Below are positions 26,690-35,245 of a stretch of DNA of 64,000 nt, in pieces. A program made the position numbers and the translations under genes. A model generated the notes under the pieces. That model made no database searches, was not told the origin of the DNA, and was given only the letters and a program-made list of their open reading frames with translations. This DNA is from Streptomyces sannanensis (GTDB lineage Bacteria; Actinomycetota; Actinomycetes; Streptomycetales; Streptomycetaceae). The DNA is taken from contig NZ_BAAAYL010000001.1 of assembly GCF_039536205.1 (NCBI RefSeq), positions 6,262,001-6,326,000 on the forward strand. The letters run 5' to 3'. Within the stretch, counting starts at the first letter, position 1. Each line of letters starts with the position of its first letter.

Positions 26690-27672
26690 CCGCACCTGTG
26701 GCATCTGAGGCGGATTGGGACAAGGCACCCGGTCTGCTGGACGGCGCGAAGGAACTCAGGCTCGGCCCCGAGGACTGCGACCTCTCCTATTGGTTCACCT
26801 CCGTGGCACAGGGGACCCTGCGGGACCGCGGCGACACCGGACACCATGCCGACGCCGCCGTCCCGGACTTCCTCAAGGAGCCCGGTCCGCTGCGGGACGC
26901 CCTCATCCTGGAGTTCGGTTTCCGGGCCCTGTCCGAGGAGATGGCCACCCGCATCCTCGGCCGCTACGTCACCATCGCCCCGGGCATTGCGGAGATGGAG
27001 TTCTACGCCACCCAGCTCATCGACGAGGCCCGGCACGCCCGGGTGTTCCGCAACCACCTCGTCGAACTGGGCCACCCCGCCGACAGCCTGCTGCGGGACA
27101 TCGACGAGATGGCCGCCGACTACCGGCGCCGGGTACTGGAGCCGGTCAAGGAGTTCACGGACGAGATCGTGACCGGTCAGTCCGACTTCATCGGCGGTGT
27201 CGCCGTGTTCGCCATCGTCATCGAGGGTGTGCTCGCACCCGCCGCCGAGCTGAGCGAGCGCAAGTGGACCCCGCTGTCGCCCGCCACCGGGGAGATCTCC
27301 CGCGGCACCGCCATCGACGAGATCCGGCACTTGACCGTGGCCAGCACCATTCTGCGCGACCACGTCGTCAAGCACCCGGAGTACCGCCCCAGGCTCCTGG
27401 AGATCCTCCGGGCCGGAGCACGGCTCTGGGACGAGCTCCCGGACCGCGAGTACGTCCTGCCCCGCGAGGAGATGTTCCAGAAGGGCATGCTCGAGCACGC
27501 CGACAAGATCGGCGACTACGAGCTGTGGCCCGGCGTGCGGATGCTCGACACCACACCGGCGCAGCGCTACGACATGGCCGAGCAGTGGACCGACGAGATG
27601 GCCGAGGCCCGCATGGCCTACATGGGCCTGCCCGTCGAAGTGCTGGCCGGCGGCCAGGGGAGCCAGGGATGA
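26686..27672 (+). CDS. ferritin-like diiron oxygenase
   Basis: 328 aa, all-helical. The diiron ligands appear in the usual repeated order: Glu84/85 in RALSEEMATRI, Glu114-x-x-His117 in LIDEARHARVF, Glu180 in FAIVIEGVLAP, and Glu212-x-x-His215 in IDEIRHLTVAS. This fits N-oxygenases of the AurF/CmlI class or the diiron proteins of azoxy pathways. A role in oxidising the nitrogen intermediate, or in forming the N-N or azoxy bond, is inferred from the neighbours. Overlaps both adjacent genes. Confidence 0.82.
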   Translation: MTAPVASEADWDKAPGLLDGAKELRLGPEDCDLSYWFTSVAQGTLRDRGDTGHHADAAVPDFLKEPGPLRDALILEFGFRALSEEMATRILGRYVTIAPGIAEMEFYATQLIDEARHARVFRNHLVELGHPADSLLRDIDEMAADYRRRVLEPVKEFTDEIVTGQSDFIGGVAVFAIVIEGVLAPAAELSERKWTPLSPATGEISRGTAIDEIRHLTVASTILRDHVVKHPEYRPRLLEILRAGARLWDELPDREYVLPREEMFQKGMLEHADKIGDYELWPGVRMLDTTPAQRYDMAEQWTDEMAEARMAYMGLPVEVLAGGQGSQG

Positions 27673-28703
27673 GCACCGCTCCCGAGGGAGGGCAGGTTCC
27701 CACGGGGCGATCCGCCGTGGTGGCCGGCATCGGGTCGTACGTGCCGCCGGACGTGGTGACCAACGAGGACCTCACGGCCCGGCTGGACACCTCCGACGAA
27801 TGGATCCGCAGCCGCACCGGAATCGCCACGCGCCACGTGGTCTCCGCGGGCACCGCCACGTCCGACCTGGCTGTGGAGGCCGGGCGGCGGGCCCTGAAGT
27901 CGGCGGGCAGCGCGGACGTCGACGCGGTGGTCCTCGCCACCACGACACCGGACCACCCGTGCCCGGCCACTGCCCCGGCCGTGGCCGCTCAGCTGGGGCT
28001 CTCGGACGTGCCGGCCTTCGATGTCGCCGCCGTGTGCACCGGATTCCTCTACGGCCTGGCCTCGGCCGGCGGCCTGATCGCGACGGGCATCGCGGACCGG
28101 GTGCTGCTCGTCGCCGCGGACGCGTTCACCACCATCATCGACCCCGAGGACCGCACCACCGCCGTGATCTTCGCGGACGGCGCGGGCGCGGTGGTGCTGC
28201 GTGCGGGCCGGCCGGACGAACCGGGCGCCGTGGGACCCCTGGTCCTGGGCAGCGACGGCAGTCTCGCCGACCTCATCGAGGTGCCGGCAGGCGGCTCGCG
28301 GCAGCGCTCCACCGGCCGGGGCGCACCCCCCGAGGACCACTTCTTCCGTATGCGGGGCCGCGACACCTACCGGCACGCGGTCGAGCGCATGACCGCCGCC
28401 TCGCGCAAGGCCGTCGAGCGCCGTGGATGGAAGCTGGCCGACATCGACCGGTTCGCCGCGCACCAGGCGAACGCCCGCATCCTCACCGCGGTCGCGGACC
28501 GGCTTCTGATCCCGGCCGACCGGCAGCTGTCCAACATCGAGCACGTCGGCAACACCGGTGGCGCCTCGATCCCGCTGCTGCTGTCCCAGGCCGCGCAGGA
28601 CGGCCGGCTGTCCGACGGACAGAAGGTACTGCTCACCGCGTTCGGCGGTGGGCTGGCCTGGGGCGCCACCACCTTGACCTGGCCGGATCTCGACCCGTTC
28701 TGA
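27669..28703 (+). CDS. beta-ketoacyl-ACP synthase III (KAS III, FabH-like)
   Basis: 344 aa with the intact triad Cys123 (FDVAAVCTGFLYGL), His265 (FAAHQANARI) and Asn295 (HVGNTGGASIP). It starts chain building by condensing an acyl-CoA primer with malonyl-ACP. The extra 14 N-terminal residues precede the normal VAGIGSYVPPDVV start. With the ACP and KAS II that follow it parallels the RedP-RedQ-RedR set that builds the alkyl chain of undecylprodigiosin. Start overlaps the diiron gene stop (ATGA). Confidence 0.88.
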   Translation: MSTAPEGGQVPTGRSAVVAGIGSYVPPDVVTNEDLTARLDTSDEWIRSRTGIATRHVVSAGTATSDLAVEAGRRALKSAGSADVDAVVLATTTPDHPCPATAPAVAAQLGLSDVPAFDVAAVCTGFLYGLASAGGLIATGIADRVLLVAADAFTTIIDPEDRTTAVIFADGAGAVVLRAGRPDEPGAVGPLVLGSDGSLADLIEVPAGGSRQRSTGRGAPPEDHFFRMRGRDTYRHAVERMTAASRKAVERRGWKLADIDRFAAHQANARILTAVADRLLIPADRQLSNIEHVGNTGGASIPLLLSQAAQDGRLSDGQKVLLTAFGGGLAWGATTLTWPDLDPF

Positions 28704-28791
28704 CGGGCGGCACCGCCGGTACGCCCCCACCCCACACACCGCGACATCCAAGAGCCATCGCGCCATCGCACCGATCACCCGGAGGAACGAC

Positions 28792-29022
28792 ATGTTCGAA
28801 CAGTTCAAGAATCTCCTCGTCCACAAGCTGAAGGTGTCCCCCGACCTGATCACGCCCGAGGCCACCCGGGAGGACATCGAACTGGACTCCCTGGCCGTCG
28901 TGGAGCTGTCTCTGATGCTCGAGTCCGAGCTGGGCGTCACCATCAGCGACGACGAGTTGCTGGAAGCGGCCACGGTCGGCGACATGGTGGCGCTCATGGA
29001 AGAGCGGGGCGCGAAGATCTGA
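28792..29022 (+). CDS. acyl carrier protein
   Basis: 76 aa, acidic, with Ser33 in the phosphopantetheine site ELDSLAVVEL. Preceded by CCGGAGGAACGAC giving a strong ribosome-binding site. The stop codon overlaps the KAS II start (TGATG). It should carry the growing acyl chain of this cluster and may deliver the finished chain to the aldehyde dehydrogenase-family reductase. Confidence 0.9.
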   Translation: MFEQFKNLLVHKLKVSPDLITPEATREDIELDSLAVVELSLMLESELGVTISDDELLEAATVGDMVALMEERGAKI

Positions 29023-30242
29023 TGGCCGGTATCGACGTCGCGGTCACCGGGATCGGCCTGGTCACCCCTGGCGGCATCGGAGTGGAGCCGAGCTGGGCGA
29101 GGGTCCGCTCGGGGCACTCCACGGCCGCCTTCGACCCGGTGCTGGAGTCGAACCCGGTACGGATCTCCTGCCGGGTCCCGGGATTCGACGCGGATGTCCT
29201 GCTCGGTGCCCGGCGTGCCCTGCGCCTGGACCCCTTCGTACGGTTCGCGCTGGTCGCCGCCCGCGAGGCACTGGCCGACGCGGGCCTGGACCCGCACACC
29301 TGGGACGGCGCCCGCGTCGGTGTGGTGCTGGGCAACGGCGACGGGGGACCCGGCACCGTGGAGGCCCAGCACCGGGTGCTGCTCCACAACGGCCCCGGCA
29401 GGGTCTCCCCGCTGCTGCTGCCCATGCAGCTGCCCAACATGCTCGCCGGCCAGGCGGCCATCGAGTTCGGGGCCACCGGCCCGAACCTCGTGGTGTCCAC
29501 GGCGTGTGCGTCCGGCACGACCGCCGTCGGCGTCGCTCGCGACCTGCTCGCCCTGGACCGCTGCGACGTGGTCCTGACCGGAGGCAGCGAGTCCATGATC
29601 ACTCCACTGGCCATGGCCGGCTTCGCCCAGATGGGCGCCCTCTCCCGGAGGGAGGACGACCCCACGGTGGCCTCGCGCCCCTTCGACGCGGACCGGGACG
29701 GGTTCGTCGCCGGTGAGGGCGCGGGCATCCTGGTCCTCGAACGGCTCCAGGACGCCCGTGCCCGCGGGGCCACGGTCCGGGGACGGATCGTGGGCTACGG
29801 GGCTTCGGCCGACGCCCACCACATGACGTCCCCTCACCCCCGGGGGGCCGGGATCGAGTCCGCCGTGCGGGCTGCCCTCGCCGACGCGGGCGCCGGAGTC
29901 GGCGATGTGCAGCACGTCAATGCGCACGGCACCTCGACCCCCCTCAACGATCTGGCGGAGGCGGCGATGCTGAAGCGGACGCTGACCGGCGACCCGCTCG
30001 TCACCTCCACCAAGGGCGTGACCGGCCATCTGCTCGGTGCCGCGGGGGCGGTGGAGGCCGTCCTCACGGTGCTGACCGTGGAACACGGGCTGGTCCCGCC
30101 CACGGCCAACCTGACCAACCCCGACCCCGGGATCGACATCAAGGTCGCCGACTCGGAGACGCCCATGCCGATCGACCTGGCCCTCAGTAACTCCTGCGGT
30201 TTCGGCGGGCAGAACGCCGTCCTGGCGATCGCCGCAGCCTGA
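29022..30242 (+). CDS. beta-ketoacyl-ACP synthase II (KAS II, FabF-like)
   Basis: 406 aa with Cys162 (VVSTACASGTTAVG), His302 (HVNAHGTSTPLND), Lys331 and His336 (TKGVTGHLLGAAG), a full condensing-enzyme active site. It should elongate the chain started by the KAS III on the adjacent ACP. Ketoreductase, dehydratase and enoyl reductase are absent, so those steps would come from primary fatty acid synthesis. Last gene of the operon, followed by a strong terminator. Confidence 0.9.
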   Translation: MAGIDVAVTGIGLVTPGGIGVEPSWARVRSGHSTAAFDPVLESNPVRISCRVPGFDADVLLGARRALRLDPFVRFALVAAREALADAGLDPHTWDGARVGVVLGNGDGGPGTVEAQHRVLLHNGPGRVSPLLLPMQLPNMLAGQAAIEFGATGPNLVVSTACASGTTAVGVARDLLALDRCDVVLTGGSESMITPLAMAGFAQMGALSRREDDPTVASRPFDADRDGFVAGEGAGILVLERLQDARARGATVRGRIVGYGASADAHHMTSPHPRGAGIESAVRAALADAGAGVGDVQHVNAHGTSTPLNDLAEAAMLKRTLTGDPLVTSTKGVTGHLLGAAGAVEAVLTVLTVEHGLVPPTANLTNPDPGIDIKVADSETPMPIDLALSNSCGFGGQNAVLAIAAA

Positions 30243-30259
30243 GCCGTCACAGCCGCCCC

Positions 30260-30299
30260 AGGGGCAGCCGGCCCGTCACCGGGCCGGCTGCCCCTTTCT
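30260..30299 (+). terminator. Rho-independent terminator after the KAS II gene
   Basis: AGGGGCAGCCGGCCCG (30260-30275) pairs perfectly with CGGGCCGGCTGCCCCT (30280-30295) around a TCAC loop, followed by TTCTC. Confidence 0.8.
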
Positions 30300-30410
30300 C
30301 GGCCCCGAGGGGCATGCCGTGCACGGGCGCACGCGAACCTGTCGTGTCTGGACCAGGGGCAGGATCCTGTCGCGGCAAGCGCTTCGGCGCTCCCGGGCCG
30401 ACCGACGGCA

Positions 30411-30450
30411 CGGGGCCCGCCCGTCACGAGCAGCCCACGGGCGGGCCCCG
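30411..30450 (-). terminator. hairpin terminator after the SARP gene
   Basis: CGGGGCCCGCCCGT (30411-30424) pairs with ACGGGCGGGCCCCG (30437-30450). It lies 36 bases past the stop of the minus-strand SARP gene and faces the previous terminator, so convergent transcripts are separated. Confidence 0.65.
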
Positions 30451-30485
30451 GTCACCGCGCGCGGCTCAGGGCGCGTGCACTCCGG

Positions 30486-31277
30486 TCACGCGGACTGGAG
30501 CTCGGCGCCGTCGTCCGGCGCGAGGGAGGGGGCGTGGGAGAGGATCGCGTGCTCCACCCTGCGCAGCGAGGGCGAGGGCTGCACACCGATCTCCTCGGAG
30601 AGGCGTTGCCACATGCGGCGGTAGGTGTTCAGGGCGTCGGCCTGACGGCCGGACCGGTACAACGCGATCATGAGCTGTTCGCAGAAACGTTCCCGCAGAG
30701 GGTTGCTGATGTGCACTTCGTAGAGTTCCGCGAGGACGCTCGCGTGCCGCCCGGCGCCGAGCTCCGCGTCGAACAGCAACTCCTGCGCGCGCATGCGGTG
30801 TTCTTCGTAGCGGGCGCTGGCGAGCCGGCACACGGTGCCGCCCGGGAGCGGGCCGAACAGGGGCCCGCGCCACATCGCCAGCGCGGAGCGCAGCAGCGCG
30901 GCGGCCTCGGCAGGGCGGGTCAGGAGCAGGCTCTCGGCCTGCCGGGTCTTGCGGAGGAACTGGGCGGCATCGAGTTCGTCGTCCGCGACCGCGAGCCGGT
31001 AGCCGGAGGGGTGCATGGCCAGACGGGATGCGGAGCGCTCGGGCTCGAGGGACTTCAGCCTGCGACGCAGCCGGCTGACATGTGCCTGGAGGGCGTTGAC
31101 CTGGTTGTCGGGGGGCGAGTCGCCCCAGAGCTCCTCGATCAGTTTGTCCCCGGTGATTGCCTGATGCTCACTGACGAGCAAGGTCTGCACGAGAGTGCGC
31201 TGTAGGTTTCCCGGTAACTCCACCCGGTTTGTTTCTGTATGAATCTCCAACGCTCCGAGAATCGAAAAGCTCAGCAC
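30486..31277 (-). CDS. SARP-family pathway activator (VlmI type)
   Basis: 263 aa from the GTG at 31275-31277, with GGGAG seven bases upstream; the frame reaches 31409 but those residues are not SARP-like. Residues 1-95 form the OmpR-like winged helix (LSFSILGALEIHTE, LVSEHQAITGDKLIEELWGD, LQAHVSRLRRRL). Residues 100-245 form the bacterial transcriptional activation domain ending LNTYRRMWQRLSEEIG. SARPs bind 11-bp-spaced heptamers, and three such arrays with a shared consensus lie at 20602, 35126 and 36457. It probably switches on the chain/amine operon, the tRNA-like pair and the desaturase. The 361 bases upstream hold no other gene. Confidence 0.87.
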   Translation of the reverse strand: MLSFSILGALEIHTETNRVELPGNLQRTLVQTLLVSEHQAITGDKLIEELWGDSPPDNQVNALQAHVSRLRRRLKSLEPERSASRLAMHPSGYRLAVADDELDAAQFLRKTRQAESLLLTRPAEAAALLRSALAMWRGPLFGPLPGGTVCRLASARYEEHRMRAQELLFDAELGAGRHASVLAELYEVHISNPLRERFCEQLMIALYRSGRQADALNTYRRMWQRLSEEIGVQPSPSLRRVEHAILSHAPSLAPDDGAELQSA

Positions 31278-31572
31278 GTCGTGCTCCCTCGTTGTGGTAT
31301 GTCGTGGAAAGGAATACAGGCGTGGTCCCGCCTTGAGATTCATTGTGCGGGAGTTGTGAATCCGGTTGCCGCGAAGGGGCCCGCCGGTATAGGTGAACGA
31401 CAAAAGCACCCGTCTCGGTCATCGTCGAAGTGTACGATTCCGGTGTCGGTGCCATTTCTGGGTGGATCACGGTACCCCCTGCTGCGTGCGGCGACCATTA
31501 ATCATTGATCACCGCGCACTGAGTTTCAATGGCCAGATTTTTCCTTTCCCACTGATCGAGACGGGTACACAC

Positions 31573-31614
31573 GCGAACGCCCCGGCCGTGCGTCACAACG
31601 GCCGGGGCGTTCGC
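31573..31614 (-). terminator. hairpin terminator after the 161-aa gene
   Basis: GCGAACGCCCCGGCCGT (31573-31589) and ACGGCCGGGGCGTTCGC (31598-31614) form a 17-bp perfect stem. It lies 25 bases past the stop of the minus-strand gene at 31639. Confidence 0.75.
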
Positions 31615-31638
31615 CGGGATCCGGCGGACGGCGGGCGT

Positions 31639-32124
31639 TCAGCCCTCGATCGCGAAGTGCGCCCGGGCGAGCAGGGTCGCCGCATGGCCGGGGATGTGTT
31701 CCATGGCGCGCATCCGGATCACGTCGCCCCACTTCAGGTCGTCGTCGAAGACCAGCATGCCCTCGCGGTCGACCAGTTGGGCCCGTACGGCCGTGCCGGC
31801 TGCCTCCTGGGGGATCTGCTCCAGCAGGTCGACCAGTTCCTTCGCGTTGCGACGGACCATGTCCACCCGCTCCAGATGGGTGGTGGAGCACAGGACCGCG
31901 GCGATCGCCGCCCTGGACATGACCTGGGCGTTGTCGATCCTGGCCGCCCGGCCGGCCAGGACGTCGCGCGCCGTGCCCGCCAGCGCTCGGTCGCTCAGGG
32001 CGATGTGGGCCAGCACCCAGTCGACTTCCGCGCGGTCGAACTCGGCGAGTGGACGGTCGTCGGTGATGGACTCCGCCGCCGCCAGCAGTTCCTTGTAGGC
32101 ACGGGAGAGCTCTTTGGTTTCCAC
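31639..32124 (-). CDS. DinB/maleylpyruvate-isomerase-like helical protein
   Basis: 161 aa from a GTG with CGGAG upstream. The sequence is helical with AEVDWVLAHIALSDRALAG near residue 31, which resembles the metal-binding helical bundle of DinB/MDMPI-type proteins, and LKWGDVIRMRAMEHIPGHA near the end. Members often act in thiol-dependent detoxification or have unknown roles. It lies downstream of the exporter gene on the same strand, so it may belong to the self-protection part of the cluster. Family placement is tentative. Confidence 0.55.
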   Translation of the reverse strand: METKELSRAYKELLAAAESITDDRPLAEFDRAEVDWVLAHIALSDRALAGTARDVLAGRAARIDNAQVMSRAAIAAVLCSTTHLERVDMVRRNAKELVDLLEQIPQEAAGTAVRAQLVDREGMLVFDDDLKWGDVIRMRAMEHIPGHAATLLARAHFAIEG

Positions 32125-32222
32125 GGATGGCTCCGGTCGTCAGAGGGGTACGGTGCGGGTGCCGCGCGCCGGATGGAGTGGGGGGCTCGCGCGGGGTGGT
32201 GCGGTCGGTGCGATGTGCGGCG

Positions 32223-33818
32223 TTACCCGGAGGCGGCGTCGGACGTGGCGCGAGGGGCGGCGGCCGGTGCGGGGGCGGCTGCTGCCGGCTTCTTGCGTCC
32301 GGGCAGGACCAGCAGAGCGAACAGACCGCCGACGAGGGTGCCGACGGCGGCCACGGTGAAGCCGATCTGCAGACCGTCCGTGAAGATCGGGGCGACCGCG
32401 TCCCTCACCGTGCCCCGGATCCCGTCCGGTAGCGCGTCGATGGCTCCCAGGTCACCTGCGGAGATGGCCTCCACCGTCCGACCGCGCGCCGCCGCGTCCA
32501 TGCCGATGTCCCGGAGGGTGCCGGGGACGGCGTCGCCCAGGTGCTGGATCAACAGCGTGCCGGTGAGAGCGACGCCGAACACACTGCCGACCTGGCGGAA
32601 GGTGTTGGAGACACCGGAGGCGGTACCGGCCTGCTCCGGGCGGACCGAGGACAGGAGCGCGACGGTCGCGGGGGCGCCGACCAGCGAGACGCCGGCGCCC
32701 AGCAGCGCCATCGCCCACCAGTACGATCCGAAGCCGCTGCCAGGGGCCAGCTGGGCGAGTTCGAGGAGGCCGAGCGCGCTGGCCACCGACCCGACGAGGA
32801 TCGGCAGCTTCGGGCCGAACTTCGCGGCGATCACGCTGGCGGCGTACGAGAAGACCATGATCGACACGTTGAGGGCGAGGAACCGGACTCCGGTCTCGGT
32901 GGTGGAGAGCCCGTTGATCTGCTGGAGGTAGAAGGTGAGCAGGAAGATGCTGCCGTAGAGGCCGAACAGTCCGAGGAAGTTGACCGCGCCGGCGACGACG
33001 AGGACGGGGCTGCGGAAGAGGTTCATCGGCAGCATCGGGTCGCTCTGGCGCAACTCCCAGGCGACGAAGGCGATCAGCGCGACCGCGGCGACGGCGAAGG
33101 AGCCGAGGATGACCGGGTCGCTCCAGCCTTGGGCGCTGGCCTCGATCAGGCCGTAGACGAGGCTCGCGATGGCGACGATGAACAGGACCTGACCCAGCAT
33201 GTCGGCGCGACGACGGGTGGGGGCCTTGCTCTCGGGCAGCTTCGCCACGAGGACGGCGAGGGCGATCAGGCCGAAGGGGAGGTTGACCCAGAAGATCGCC
33301 TGCCAGCCGAACGCGTCGACCAGTACGCCGCCGAGCACCGGACCCGCCGCGAGAGCGAGTCCGCCGATGCCGGCCCAGATGCCGATCGCGCGGGCCCGTG
33401 CGGCGGGCTCCGGGAATGTGGTCGACACCAGGGCCAGTGAGACGGGGATCATGATGGATCCCGCAGCGCCCTGGAGGACACGGGCGACGAGCAGGAACTC
33501 GTAGGTCGACGCCAGGGCGCACAGCGCGGACGCGGCCAGGAACCCGGCAAGTCCGCTGAGGAAGATGCGCTTGCGCCCGAAGATGTCACCGAGCGTGCCC
33601 GCCGTCAGCAGTAAGCAGGCGACGACGAGCGCATAGGCGTCGATGACCCACTGGAGCTGGGTCATGTCCGTCGACAGGTCGCTCTGGATCTCGGGCAGTG
33701 CCACGTTCACGATCGTGGAGTCGAGATACACCATGAAGATGCCGATGCAGACGAAGGTCAGCAGGAGACCTTTGCCGCGGGCGGCCGCCGTGCCGGCGGT
33801 GGGGCTGGGGCTTGTCAT
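32223..33818 (-). CDS. MFS drug exporter, DHA2 (EmrB/QacA) family
   Basis: 531 aa with about 14 membrane helices. Typical motifs are LDSTIVNVALPEIQSDL at the first helix, GDIFGRKRIFLSG in the loop between helices 2 and 3, and LVARVLQGAAGSIMIPVSLAL near helix 4. It should pump a drug-like compound out using the proton gradient. It diverges from the TetR gene at 34002, and two palindromic operators lie between them, the standard arrangement for ligand-induced export. Likely self-resistance or product export for the cluster. Confidence 0.87.
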   Translation of the reverse strand: MTSPSPTAGTAAARGKGLLLTFVCIGIFMVYLDSTIVNVALPEIQSDLSTDMTQLQWVIDAYALVVACLLLTAGTLGDIFGRKRIFLSGLAGFLAASALCALASTYEFLLVARVLQGAAGSIMIPVSLALVSTTFPEPAARARAIGIWAGIGGLALAAGPVLGGVLVDAFGWQAIFWVNLPFGLIALAVLVAKLPESKAPTRRRADMLGQVLFIVAIASLVYGLIEASAQGWSDPVILGSFAVAAVALIAFVAWELRQSDPMLPMNLFRSPVLVVAGAVNFLGLFGLYGSIFLLTFYLQQINGLSTTETGVRFLALNVSIMVFSYAASVIAAKFGPKLPILVGSVASALGLLELAQLAPGSGFGSYWWAMALLGAGVSLVGAPATVALLSSVRPEQAGTASGVSNTFRQVGSVFGVALTGTLLIQHLGDAVPGTLRDIGMDAAARGRTVEAISAGDLGAIDALPDGIRGTVRDAVAPIFTDGLQIGFTVAAVGTLVGGLFALLVLPGRKKPAAAAPAPAAAPRATSDAASG

Positions 33819-33915
33819 GTCTTCCTCGTGTTTGCGTGAAATATGGAGGGGGACGGGCCCGCTCGAAGTGGCGTGCGTGAGCGTCCGAGGGGCTCTCTGG
33901 CACGACGAACGCTAA

Positions 33916-33954
33916 CTGACCGACGGTCGGTCAGGCAACCGACCGGCGGTCGGT
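33916..33954. promoter_or_regulatory. tandem TetR operators between exporter and regulator
   Basis: CTGACCGAC-G-GTCGGTCAG (33916-33934) is a perfect 19-bp palindrome and ACCGACC-GGC-GGTCGGT (33938-33954) a second, 17 bp. Both lie in the 183-base gap between the divergent exporter and TetR genes. The first recurs at 20526. Confidence 0.75.
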
Positions 33955-34001
33955 CATGTAGCCTCGAAGGAGATCCCGCACTGCAATGGAGGACGGACGT
34001 G

Positions 34002-34634
34002 ATGGCTCAGAGCACGACCCCGGGCAAACGGAAGCGCGTCGTCAAGACCCCTGAGGCCCGCAGGGCCGACATCCTGCGGGCGGGCCGAGAGGTGTTCGGC
34101 GCGACCGGATTCTCCGACGCCACCATCGCGGACATCACCGCGGCCGCGGGCATGGGCAAGGGCAGCTTCTACATGTACTTCGAGACCAAGGAGCACGTCC
34201 TGGCTGCCCTCTGGGAGGAGTACGTCAATGCGTTCCACGACACCACCCAGGAGACCCTGGCGCAGGGCCAGGCGTGGTGGCCCACCATGGACGCGTTGCT
34301 GGAACGCCTCATCGAGCACGCCGTCGAGAACGCCGAACTGCACCGGCTGGTCTACGGATCGGCGAACGCCAGAGCGCTGGAGCTGTGCAAGGAGTCCAAC
34401 GCTCGTGTGATCGACCTGATCTGCGAGTTCGTCAGGCGCGGCGCGGTCGCCGGAGCCTTCCGGAGCGCCAACCCCGACTGGGCGTTCCGCATGGTCTACC
34501 ACGCCGCCGACGGCCTGCTGGACGACCTGATCGCCCGCAAGGAGCCCATCGACACTGCGGAGGTCACCCGCAGCGTGCTCGAACTCGCCCACCGGGCCCT
34601 CGGCCACCCCGATCTGCGCCCGGCCGGCGCCTGA
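34002..34634 (+). CDS. TetR-family regulator of the exporter
   Basis: 210 aa from ATG 34002; a GTG directly before it (33999) is equally possible, with GGAGG upstream. The helix-turn-helix is TPEARRADILRAGREVFGAT then IADITAAAGMGKGSFYMYF. The C-terminal part is a TetR ligand domain. It is divergent from the DHA2 exporter and flanked by two operators. Because a near-identical operator lies before the aldehyde dehydrogenase operon at 20526, it may also repress biosynthesis until product or a precursor appears. Confidence 0.86.
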   Translation: MAQSTTPGKRKRVVKTPEARRADILRAGREVFGATGFSDATIADITAAAGMGKGSFYMYFETKEHVLAALWEEYVNAFHDTTQETLAQGQAWWPTMDALLERLIEHAVENAELHRLVYGSANARALELCKESNARVIDLICEFVRRGAVAGAFRSANPDWAFRMVYHAADGLLDDLIARKEPIDTAEVTRSVLELAHRALGHPDLRPAGA

Positions 34635-34853
34635 CCCCGGCGGCCTCGGATGCGGCCCCGGCGCATCCGGGCTGTGAACGGCAATCCGCCCTGGCGGACC
34701 GGCGGGAAGGTCTGCCAGGGCGGATCGTGTCGCCCGGGCGGTGGGGGACCCGACGACAATCGCGCAGTGCCCGGTCCGTTTCCGGCCCGGGCACTGCGCG
34801 TCTGCTCCGGATACGCCGCTTGCCACACAGGGCTCACGGCGGACCCGAAGACC

Positions 34854-34945
<92 letters not shown>

Positions 34946-34976
34946 ATGACCGACCCGGGAATTCCGGGTGGGTTCC

Positions 34977-35068
<92 letters not shown>

Positions 35069-35125
35069 AGAACGTTGCCCGTCTGTCGTCCGGGCCGTTC
35101 ATGAGAACAACAATGGCATGCCCCC

Positions 35126-35154
35126 CTGATGCAGCCCTGACGCAGAGCTGACGC
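35126..35154 (-). promoter_or_regulatory. SARP-type triple heptamer repeat, site 2
   Basis: On the minus strand GCGTCAG, GCGTCAG and GCATCAG occur 11 bp apart, matching sites 1 and 3. A -10-like TGCCAT follows eight to nine bases later toward the tRNA-like pair, so transcription should run into those genes. It could also affect the divergent DUF2156 gene. Confidence 0.66.
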
Positions 35155-35245
35155 ACCTCCGACACCGTATTTTTTCCCCCTTCCGGTCCCCAGGCGTGCG
35201 GTGCTCTACTTTCCTCGGCTCAATTCCGTCCAGAGGGAGCAGAGC

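Noticed and set aside
30486..31409. Longer start for the SARP protein
   Set aside because: The extra 44 residues are not SARP-like, and the GTG at 31277 has a good ribosome-binding site.
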